Origin: Dipteris shenzhenensis
Lineage: Eukaryota > Polypodiophyta > Polypodiopsida > Gleicheniales
DNA length: 64,000 bases
Direction: 5' to 3' (one strand)
Assembly: GCA_047967505.1 (NCBI GenBank)
Contig: CM106541.1
Under the pieces are notes generated by a model. That model had not been told where the DNA came from. It saw only the letters and a list, made by a program, of their open reading frames with translations, and did not search any database. Positions 35,501 to 42,839 of the stretch are shown one piece after another. How positions within the stretch are numbered: the stretch's first letter is position 1; each line of letters begins with the position of its first letter. The translations under genes and the position numbers were made by a program.

Positions 35501-35567
35501 CATGTTTCAAAACAAATGCAGACCCATTTGCAAAAGAAAACTTTATGTCACCTGCTCCCACTATGTC
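32565..35567 (-). CDS. pol: Copia-2 pol: protease end, integrase, RT, RNase H
   Basis: This is the open part of the polyprotein after the TAA at 35568-35570 and is in the same frame as gag, about 1000 codons; residues below are numbered from the GTG codon at 35561. It starts inside the protease (VGAGDIKFSF, then VRHVPKLTKSLISVGQLDDA). Then come the GAG-pre-integrase zinc finger (LWHCRLGHMS, FCEHCLYGK, about 92-131), the integrase core with D155, D218 and E254 (D-x35-E spacing kept), the RT with QMDVKTAFLHGDL and YVDD at 680-683, and RNase H with YTDSDYAGHVDSRRS (about 850) and LSTTEAEYVAA. It stops 53 bases before the 3' LTR. All catalytic motifs look intact. There is no ATG start: expression would need readthrough of the TAA, or this copy is dead. 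Confidence 0.93.
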   Translation of the reverse strand, partial: DIVGAGDIKFSFANGSAFVLKHVRHVPKLTKSLISVGQLDDAGFHTTFGFQSWKIQKGSMLLARGAKCGTLYPLHVSGVFDHVVAITEQPSTSLWHCRLGHMSQNGMKLLCRLGYVPHLSFSDFEFCEHCLYGKQTKLAHKRRGKKEFEMLDLVHSDVCGPMPTRSLGGAEYYVAFIDDATRKVWAYAIARKSDVFQVFQKWLALVENQSGRTLKCLRTDNGGEYLSHDFQHFCDTRGIKRKLTSPRTPEQNPVAEKMNRTIQERLQCMLSNASLSGGFWAEAMKTAVHVINRSPSKSLDGGIPEEAWSGKKPSYSHLRIFGCEAYAHVPKELRKKLDPKSRKCIFLGYGESGEMGYRLWDPEAKKIIRSHDVVFNEKKMHKAPMRDVEMRRITFQDVNPPAYVDRQQAVHAPNVQEMVQPSTPTGIQSRVDDGSSIGGNDEPNVADMQVGQQAEMPLRRSSRVSKPPDRFVPGVDYVMLTDCGEPSCYREAMMREDQRKWEYAMQSEMSSLMKNKTWDLVSLPHGKKALPCKWVYKMKVTGDDVPRYKARLVAKGFKQEKGVDFDEIFSPVVKMTTLRCMLGLVAVEDMDLMQMDVKTAFLHGDLHEEIYMVQSEGFEEKGKEHLVCKLKKSLYGLKQAPREWYQKFDAFIRSQGFRRSEIDHCLYTKRAKDNSLIILALYVDDMLLASKNTYELDALKAKLHEAFDMKDLGLAGHILGMRITRDRSRKLLWLSQKEYVTKVLQCFNMEGGKAVSTPLPPYVKLSHTDSPKSDEERPMMAKVPYASAVGSLMYAMIATRPDIAFAVGVVSRYMANPGKRHWEAVKCIMRYMKGTKEMCICFGKGDMRVLGYTDSDYAGHVDSRRSTSGYVFTFAGGAVSWMSRAQKCVALSTTEAEYVAAIEGCKEAIWLDRLVGDLGIHTGVATLHSDSMSAIQLARNPVFHAKTKHIEVRYHFIREVLEDKRIELVKVHTDDNPADMLTKSLPSQRFEYCRVLMGIG

Positions 35568-36629
35568 TTATGCATAGTCATTTCCAAGATGCACACAACC
35601 TGTCTTTCCACTATCATAAGTGGAGAACCATTCCCTATGGGGAGTAACATGGAATGAAGCACCAGAATCCAAAATCCAATCCTGGGAATATGCATCATCT
35701 GAAGTGGTAAGCAACTCTGTAGATAAACTAGACATGATGAGAACATCATTGTCACTATCACATGTGACTGCATTGATCTCCTCGATCTTCACTTTTCCTT
35801 TGTCCTCCCTTGGACTCTCTTCCTTTTGATTTGCACCCCAATTCGCATTCTTTTTCTTATCCTTTTGCTCTCTTTTCAGCTTGTAGCAATCCTTTTTCAT
35901 ATGGCCCTTCTTGCCACAATGGTAACACTCAATGTTCCGTGCCCTGGATTTGCTACGAGACTTCCCTCTTTCTTGGGACTTCCCCCTGAACTGTGATCTG
36001 CCCCTTTGCACATTTAAGGCTGCATCCTGCTTGTTGCCATCCATAGACTTCCGTCTAATCTCCTCGGCCAACAAGCTACCCACAACATCATCAAATTTCA
36101 GTACTCCACCAGGTGCAGAGTTACTGACAGCTGTACGGAAGGTATCCCATGAGGATGGCAATGAACATAAGAGAAATATTGCCTTAGTCTCCGCATCAAA
36201 ATTCATTTTCTGAGCCTGAAGCTGGCTGAAAATAATATTGAATTCATTCAAGTGAGAAGCAATGGAGACCCCTTCCTTCATCTGCAGCTCAAACAACCTC
36301 TTCATGAGGTAAACTTTATTAGAGGCAGTTTCCTTTTCATAAGTGGCACACAGTTTCTTCCACAAATCTTCAGTAGTCTGCTCATTTACTACTGTGAAAT
36401 AAACTGACTCTGCAAGATGAAGTCTAATAGTAGACTTTGCTAATGCATCCAACTCATTCCAATCATCCTCAGACATATTTGCAGGCTTAGCTTCAATCCC
36501 TGCCAAGGGTTTAATCTGCTTCTTTTGAATAAGCACATCCCTTATTTGTTCTTTCCACAAAGAAAAGTTTGTCCCATCAAACTTTCTAATGCTGAAAAAC
36601 TCCTTTTCAGACGTGGAAGAGGATGCCAT
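35568..36629 (-). CDS. gag: Copia-2 gag and protease active site
   Basis: I place the start at the ATG at 36629 (MASSSTSEKEFFSIRKFDGT). An in-frame ATG 29 codons upstream (36716) adds a non-conserved hydrophobic tail. The Gag core reads LWKEQIRDVLIQ, TTEDLWKKLCATYEK and LFELQMKEGVSIASHLNEFN. A CX2CX4HX4C knuckle follows (CYHCGKKGHMKKDC, about 235-248 from this start), then a Lys/Glu-rich linker and the protease active site WILDSGASFHVTP. The frame ends at TAA 35568-35570, about 30 residues after the active site and inside the protease fold. Otherwise it is continuous with pol in the same frame, so a single nonsense change divides one polyprotein. Confidence 0.93.
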   Translation of the reverse strand: MASSSTSEKEFFSIRKFDGTNFSLWKEQIRDVLIQKKQIKPLAGIEAKPANMSEDDWNELDALAKSTIRLHLAESVYFTVVNEQTTEDLWKKLCATYEKETASNKVYLMKRLFELQMKEGVSIASHLNEFNIIFSQLQAQKMNFDAETKAIFLLCSLPSSWDTFRTAVSNSAPGGVLKFDDVVGSLLAEEIRRKSMDGNKQDAALNVQRGRSQFRGKSQERGKSRSKSRARNIECYHCGKKGHMKKDCYKLKREQKDKKKNANWGANQKEESPREDKGKVKIEEINAVTCDSDNDVLIMSSLSTELLTTSDDAYSQDWILDSGASFHVTPHREWFSTYDSGKTGCVHLGNDYA

Positions 36630-36716
36630 GATGCAAATAAAGCAAAATCCCAAATGCGAGTACCTGCAAGAGAGAATCACACCAAATACCAAGTGACCCA
36701 AATGTGTATGCCACAA

Positions 36717-38054
36717 TAGAGTGAAATATCACCAAAATTCAAAGCTCAAAGCATCAAAAGATGCATCTGACTCATGTGCATATACTATGCATCCATATGA
36801 GCAAATCTAGCCCAAAAGAAAATGCCAATAAGTGCCAAATGACTCAAGCATAAACACCGTCCACTGGCATATGCATCAATAATATCTCATCCAAGAGAGC
36901 ATAGCACTATCAGTGCATCACCTGCAATGTTTCAAAGCTGTCCCTCAGCATAAAATAGCATCCATGTGCAAAGCGTCCATAAAAAATAGCATCCCACAAG
37001 GCAATTTGAGCCTATCAGCGCATCCAACAAGGACCGCAATGCATCCAAATGGCCTATAAATCATCCATTACAACACAATGCATACCACAAATGAGCGCAC
37101 ACTGCTCAAACTACAACCAGAGTGATCTGCATAAGGTATGCTCAAGAAATCATAGTCCCACGGTAATGAGCGCTACTGAAAATAGAACCTGAGATGCCTC
37201 AAAACATGGGCGCCATTGCATAATCGGAATCAGCAAGAAAATCTGCAAATATCTCTCTTCTGCCAGAACTCCAAAATCCCAACCGATGAGTGAGAAATGG
37301 GAGTCAACACTTATCCACTGCCATGTGGCATAAATCTAAGGTTTTAAAACCTTAGTATGAAAAATGCATAACAGAGAGACGAAATCGAATACACAGAGAT
37401 CTATAACTCTGAAAATCCTCCACCGAATCGCGTAAGAACTGACAGGTAGGGGTTTTTGGGCGTCCGGAACGCAATGGGACAGACGGTTTTGGAAACCGTG
37501 GCCTCAATCACTGGGTCCAACACACGGACTGAAAAACGTTTTTGGAAACAGAGCTATCTGTAAACTCCACCGGAGTGCGAATGATGAGCAACATAGAAGT
37601 TTTAGGACCTCCTGAGTCCACCGGAACTGACAGATCTGCAAATGGTTGCTCCAAACTTGAGTTCCAACACCCGGGCAAAAAACGCAGGAACTGACACAGT
37701 GAGTCAGAAATCCACTGAAATGATCCCAGATTCAAGAATGAAGGTGTTTCCAAGCTCCTGAAGTAATGTGGACACCAAAAGCAAGCAATAGTTGCCTCTA
37801 CAAGTCAATACGGAGTCTCTGTCATCGAACGGAACAGGGAAAAGCTCAAAAAACGACTTTTTCTTTCAAACCACTTAACAGGCTCTCAAAACCACTTCGT
37901 AAAGCCAAAGTGACTTTTCCAAAGGTTCCTCCAAGGTCTCTGCACACTCGGATGCAAGTAAAGTCACCCACAAAGCTTCCCACAAAGCTTCTCCTTCCTC
38001 CCACAGAGCTGCTGAGCTTCCAAGCATTCACGCACGCTCAGCTAGATCACCCGA
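36717..38054 (-). other. Copia-2 untranslated leader
   Basis: About 1.34 kb lies between the primer-binding site and gag, long for a copia element. Read on the minus strand it holds only short frames (for example 37753-37508) with no recognisable domain; the plus-strand frame 37766-38071 runs through the primer-binding site and is not a gene. Such leaders carry packaging or translation signals in other retroelements, but none can be identified here. Confidence 0.6.
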
Positions 38055-38066
38055 GCTCTGATACCA
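38055..38066 (-). promoter_or_regulatory. Primer-binding site of Copia-2
   Basis: The plus strand reads AGCTCTGATACCA, so the minus strand reads TGGTATCAGAGCT, the tRNA-iMet site. It is two bases from the 5' LTR (38069). Confidence 0.92.
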
Positions 38067-38068
38067 GT

Positions 38069-38241
38069 TGAGAGTGCTCTCAACGGAAGCAAGAATGGAA
38101 GAAGGAGAGAGAGAGAGACAGAGAGCCACACAAGTTTTGGTGGGTGCAGAACCACCCTAATCTTCTTTTTCATTCATTTATATATGTGTTTGAGTATTGT
38201 ACATAACCGGGGTTAAGGCACAGTGACCTTTAACCCCCACA
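38069..38241 (-). repeat. Copia-2 5' LTR (right copy)
   Basis: The 173-base LTR has the same ends as the left copy. On the minus strand a TATA box TATATAAA (plus 38177-38184) drives transcription leftward into gag-pol. Confidence 0.97.
38177..38184 (-). promoter_or_regulatory. TATA box in the Copia-2 5' LTR
   Basis: The minus strand reads CACATATATAAATG about 58 bases from the U3 start. It is the only TATA-like element in the LTR. Confidence 0.65.
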
Positions 38242-38246
38242 AACTC
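38242..38246 (+). repeat. Target-site duplication of Copia-2, right copy
   Basis: AACTC, identical to 32334-32338. Confidence 0.95.
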
Positions 38247-39500
38247 TACAATGAAGGGCAGCCACGAACAGCCGCCATAAGCTCAAGCTTCAACCTTGCA
38301 GCAACTAGACTGGCAATGCTCCAGAGGGTCGCGACTCTAGCTTGGGCAAAATAGTAGCTACGGCAGCTGAGACAGGCCTCCTTACAACGAGCAAATTCTT
38401 CAACGCTTCTGTGTATCCAACAACCACTAGCATCCTCGTCATCCAGTAGCCTGTGATCAGTGGCTCCAACCTCCTAGCTCCAGTGAACCTGACCAGCAAG
38501 TGGCAGCAAAAGCCTCGCAAGCCAAAAAAGACCCGCCTGAGCAGCCCAGCAGCCAGCGCCAATAAGCTCCAAAGCTTGTGCTCCACCGTCTTCAACGTTG
38601 ATCGACTAGCTACGGCCTCCACAGATGACTCGCCTCAGACGACTCTCCACGAGGGTGCTCTGCGACGTGCCAACACGATCGATCCTCTGCGAGCTGTCGT
38701 CGCTGCAATCTATCTGCACCTTCAAAGTCCTTATCTCTTGCAAGGTAAACCAAAAATTAACACGTGGCATTTTTGGAACCACCCCTAGTTACAGAAGTTG
38801 GTTAAGTTATTTGGTTGGCTAAGTTAAGATAACCTTGGTTAACAAGTGGATAAGATTAGTTCACCTTAATAGTGGTTAGGTTCAGTTGGACCATGGTAAA
38901 GTGAATGTAACCTTGGGTTTACCTAGTTGGGTCAAAAGTTTGCCACATCAGCATGCACAGTCAACAGTGCCTTCTAAGCACACAGCCTCTTGTTAAGCAC
39001 AGTATGGAATTCAACATGTGAATCCCTGTGCCACATCATCAAAGGCCATCTTCTTCACAAAATCTTTGACAAGCCATAACTTGCAATCCAAGAAGAATTT
39101 GGACACGCTCCAAAAAGGAAAAGTGATCGTCTTCTCAAGCTCCACGTGCCTGTCATGTCAGAATCATTGTATGCAATTAGACACTGCCAATATTGAAAGA
39201 AATCAATTGGTAAGACCTTTGCAACAAATGAAAAAGCAACGCATGAATGCAAAAAGCATGCCAAAAGCACAAGTGCATGAGATGATCATAGCACAAAGCA
39301 TGGCATCCACACATAAAGCATCAAGGCACATGGAAGAACAAAGCATCATGCATGAAGCGACACAAGGAAGAAGATTGCAGATTGAAGAACCAGCAGGTCA
39401 ACTACGTGGAGTCATCATCAAGCCATGAGCATAATGACAGCAACAAAATGTATTGAGAAACAAAAACCTTGCCAACCTTGCCTATATGTTTGTAATCAAA
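38247..39500 (+). other. Interior of the middle element, no recognised gene
   Basis: Once Copia-2 is set aside this continues from 32338. The longest open frames (38453-38788 and 39018-39428, plus) show no Gag, protease, integrase or RT motif. The second contains the repeated word AAAGCAT, for example CAAAGCATGGCATCC and ATAAAGCATCAAGG, and looks like simple-sequence drift. Function, if any, is in cis. Confidence 0.6.
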
Positions 39501-39668
39501 CTTGACCACCTGAGAGTAGCTATGAAAGCACCCAGGGGAGGTATTGACATGTAAAAGCCACACTTGACCACCTTGAGTAGCAATGCATGCACTAAGGGGA
39601 GGTGATGGATTTGTAACTCACATCTGACCACCTTGCAGTAGCCAAAGGATTATGGCACCAAGGGGAGG
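39501..39668 (+). repeat. Three tandem units each with a polypurine tract
   Basis: Units start CTTGACCACCTGAGAGTAGC (39501), CTTGACCACCTTGAGTAGC (39563) and TCTGACCACCTTGCAGTAGC (39623), 60-62 bases apart. Each ends in AGGGGAGG (39534-39541, 39595-39602, 39661-39668) followed by TATTGA, TGATGG or TGTTGA. The third is the functional polypurine tract, directly before the 3' LTR; the other two are decoys with LTR-like bases after them. Confidence 0.85.
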
Positions 39669-39993
39669 TGTTGAGAGTTGTGGTGCCATGAGCACATGTA
39701 GAGCAAAGGTATGAGCAAAGGGCAAGCTGCCACATGGCATGGAGGAGATATCCCACATGTGAGCAAGCAAATGGATGTAAGTACCCTCACCTATAAAAGG
39801 GAGGTTCATTTGAAGTAATATCAATCAAGCACTTTGCACTATCTCAAGATTCTCTTTATGAGTCCAAGCTAATCGATCTTGGAACCTAATTGACTTGAGG
39901 TACATGTCATGAGCACTCTCTTCATCATGTTTCCACATAGGTTCCATCCACCTTAGAGTGCTCCATAGATCCTGAGTCACACATGTTTTGTCA
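39669..39993 (+). repeat. Middle element, 3' LTR
   Basis: 325 bases with the same ends as the 5' LTR and about five differences (for example CTAATCTATC versus CTAATCGATC). It is followed by the TAGGA duplication at 39994-39998. Confidence 0.95.
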
Positions 39994-39998
39994 TAGGA
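39994..39998 (+). repeat. Target-site duplication of the middle element, right copy
   Basis: TAGGA, identical to 31621-31625. Confidence 0.95.
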
Positions 39999-41876
39999 AA
40001 GCCCCTATGTGTGCATGATTGAGTCACATCTGTTTTTGGTCTTTCGTCATCATGGTGGCTACCAGAAATCTTAAAAGGAGGGGCAGCTAAGAAAGTAACC
40101 ATGGCAGCCAAGGAGCCTATCACCACGAGCCCACAAAAGACTTCCAAGCATTCAAAGGCAATGGCAGATGTGGGCAAAGTTCCCTAGCATCCAGATTTGG
40201 AAAGAGATAAGGAAGTACAAGAACTCACACAATAAGTTGATTCCTTTAAGGCAGAATATGGAGGAAGATTAACAAAGGAGGTATGCAGACACGTCTTATA
40301 TTTTTCAAGATTCAAGGATAGGTTCAGACCACAAAAGGCATGGGACAAAGGAGCATGATGAGAATCATGCCTCTAAGAATCAGCCCGGGAAGGAGGTAAG
40401 CATACAAAGTCCTTTTCCTTTTCTCAGTATGAAAAATATGTTACAGAATGGTAATGAAGATGAGGAAGGGGAATCTCAAGTTCAGAGAAGAAATAAATCT
40501 CTTCAAAAGACCCAAAAAAAAGAGAAAACACTAAGTTCAAGAGTCACCAGTATCATCAGACTCCGAGATAGAAGAAGACGCCACAAGAGCAAGCATGTAA
40601 ATATCTCAGTGGCCACCGATTTTGTGACTCATAAGCTCAGCAAGTCTGATACTTTGTTCATCAGGTTTCTAAAGACCTAAAGTAAAACTCCATAGCAATA
40701 TGTTTGCACTAGGTTTCCGAAAATGATTTAAAAAAATCAAGTATAATGTTTAAAAAAAATTCACGCTTTTGGTAGCCATGTAGAATAGATGTCTCTACAA
40801 CTTTCAAGCTCCTTATGCTTCTTTTTCATCTCTACTGAATAATAGAGTATCATTTAATTAAAATATGCCAACAAATAAATTGTACTTTCTGGATTTTTTT
40901 GTGCGCCTCTTTATACAATGGAAAAGTATCAAATACTCATCGAGTTCCTTTAGCACCAGTAGATTGTCCCATCTTTTGCTCTTTTCCTTTTTGAAAGACA
41001 ATTCAAACATTTGTGAGCCCCATCACATCGGATACTCAACCCTTCTCTCTTGTACTTGGTCTTGTGATGGTCCAATTGCTTTCTGTCTGATGCAAGATCT
41101 TGTGTTGATTTGAATCCAATGTAAAGTTTCTTTATCTTGGAAGTCCGTTCCAATGATACCTGTGCCGTTTTGTTTTGAAATCTGTTCAAATCTTTCATCA
41201 TTCTCTCTCTTTTTCTCAAATTTTTTCACTAGATGAATACTTTCTTTCAAGGTATTTGGAATAAAACCCTTGATTTCATCACGAAGTTGCAGATTTCATC
41301 GATGGTAATTGCTTACATGTAACTAAAGTAAGGCTCTCATTACTATCAAGATAAGAGCAAGTATATATTGAAGTTTTGGATTATCCTACTACAAATACAA
41401 GTGGGGGATGGGCAGTATCATGCTGATTACTCTTATCAAATTTAGTTACATCAAGAGATTTTTGGATTGTCCTTTTAGGGAAGAAAAAGGGTAAAAGCCT
41501 GGACAACCTACAAATGATAAAGGGACGGCAAAAGTGAAAGCTGTCTTGGAAGTGGTTGAGGAATAAAGATGGTATACTTTTGATTTGCGAAGTTATCGGT
41601 AATCCAAACCCATGAACATTATCAGTAATTTGCAAAACGGCGAAGGAGGATCCTCCTATCTAAGACTATCGAGTGTTTCAACACTTCAATTAACAATGGC
41701 ATTACATTTATCAATTTTCTTTATGCTATTATCTTTCTTTTTCAAGTCTCGTAGTAGACTCATGTTGTACGCATATGCATGGAAGTATTCTTGTTTATTA
41801 ATTTAAGAAAAGAAGTCTTACAATGCAATATTCCTGTCTAACTTGTTGCTGAGTTGAGGGCAACTGGATTTTTAAT
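39999..41876. other. Interior of the outermost element, no recognised gene
   Basis: Several short frames exist. A Lys/Arg-rich one (40429-40680, plus) and overlapping minus-strand ones (41250-40950, with SIHLVKKFEKKRENDERFEQ) are charged, but I see no zinc knuckle, protease or RT motif. The last 30 bases before the polypurine tract (TTGCTGAGTTGAGGGCAACT) look like the tail of a Ty3 polyprotein, which fits a deleted element. Confidence 0.45.
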
Positions 41877-41890
41877 GACGACGGAGGGAA
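41877..41890 (+). promoter_or_regulatory. Polypurine tract of the outermost element
   Basis: GACGACGGAGGGAA directly precedes TGTAACAATGGCTCTG, the start of the right LTR. Confidence 0.65.
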
Positions 41891-42839
41891 TGTAACAATG
41901 GCTCTGTCTCCCAGCCATATTTTTTATAATTATTTCTACTTTTTTGGGATCTCAATTTTACTAACCACACGTGTGTATTCTTCTATGTGAGTTCTTCTAA
42001 CAAGACTTCACAACCCGATTGGGCATCATGTGCACATCTTCATTATTGGTTGTTCATAGTACTTTGCAAAAAAAGAGTACTCTCTTTTCATGACTGATCA
42101 CCATGCATTTCTATCTCCAATATACCACTTGTCACCTTCAGTGTGACCCTTTCTGAACATCAGAGCTCTCTTCGCCTTAAGTGCTATCCATCGCCTTTAG
42201 TGCAATCTATTGCCTTCAGCACGACCAATCACCTTCAGCATGGATCACCTTCACTGTGATTTAACGTCTTTAGTAACTCTTTTAGGTTGAAAATGCTAAC
42301 CGCTTTTGTGGGCTATGTGTTCCAAAGTCTAAGGTTTCTATACTAACCCTAACGAGTGGAATCTGAGTTTCCTTTGTTTCAGGGATAAGTGGGACCAAGA
42401 CCATTTACACGGCTTTCTCCACCTGGTACCGGGCCAGGGACTTCCAATGGTTACTTTTGTGGATGATTCTCAGTCATATGTACATCTGAGTCCAAGTTTG
42501 AAAAGGAAGATCATTGTAATAGTCCTATATTTGAGTCTTGGTTTAGAACTTTGGATGTCCCAGAGCGGCTTTTGTCCAAAGATCTATACTACCATTGTAG
42601 TGAGGCTAAGCATCATTCAATCTAAGCTGAGTTTACCCAATTGGGGGGAGCGGCCTCATTCTCACCCAGTCGGGTGCCGGTGTACTTGTCTCTATCGCTT
42701 TTATTTTATTGTTGTTATGTGGTGTGAATGCATTTAAAGTTGTGGCATTTTTATGTGGAACTTATGAAAGCTCTAAAGTTCTAAGGTTGTTAAGTTTTTC
42801 GACTGAAAATCACGCTTCTGTGTAAGCACTACCCGACCT
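41891..42839 (+). repeat. Right LTR of the outermost element (short form)
   Basis: It aligns with the left LTR over both ends, for example GTGTATTCTTCTATGTGAGT, GATAAGTGGGACCAAGACCA, CTATACTACCATTGTAGTGA and GAGGCTAAGCATCATTCAAT, but lacks about 1.17 kb of its middle. Its end near 42839 has drifted (CCCGACC versus CTCTGACA). Confidence 0.65.

Larger units (their letters stand above)
32339..38241 (-). mobile_element. Copia-2: young, nearly intact Ty1/copia retrotransposon
   Basis: The 5.9-kb element lies on the minus strand inside the middle element. LTRs are 173 bases and differ at one position (A versus G in GAGACAAAGAG/GAGACAGAGAG), so it inserted recently. Target duplication AACTC, primer-binding site, polypurine tract, gag and pol are all present. 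The gag-pol frame is continuous over about 1380 codons apart from one TAA (35568-35570). A leader of about 1.35 kb separates the primer-binding site from gag. Confidence 0.97.
31626..39993 (+). mobile_element. Middle element: non-autonomous LTR retrotransposon
   Basis: It has two 325-base LTRs, a PBS TGGTATCAGAGC, a polypurine tract and a perfect 5-bp duplication (TAGGA), but without the inner Copia-2 its interior is only about 1.8 kb (31951-32338 and 38247-39668) and encodes nothing I recognise. That makes it a non-autonomous class of the TRIM/LARD kind, moved by proteins of other elements. The LTRs differ at about 5 of 325 positions (1.5%), so it is fairly young. The interior ends with three tandem units that each carry a polypurine tract. 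Confidence 0.9.
29466..42839 (+). mobile_element. Outermost Ty3-type LTR element of the nest
   Basis: Two long homologous copies flank a block that holds the inner elements. After the left copy comes a PBS-like ACAAGTATCAAAGCC (compare TGACAAGTGGTATCAGAGCC typical of Ty3 elements, here with a gap). Before the right copy comes the polypurine tract GACGACGGAGGGAA. Without the nested insertion the interior is only about 2 kb and contains no recognisable gag or pol, so the element was deleted or non-autonomous. No clear target duplication was found. The LTRs have diverged roughly 15% by eye in the shared parts, so this is the oldest layer of the nest. Confidence 0.65.

Noticed and set aside
32565-35561. 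Treating the 998-codon frame as starting with its own ATG
   Set aside because: The first codon is GTG and the frame is continuous upstream through a single TAA into gag, so it is the rest of one polyprotein.
39018-39428. 136-codon frame in the middle element as a possible gag
   Set aside because: No zinc knuckle or Gag core; much of it is repeats of AAAGCAT.
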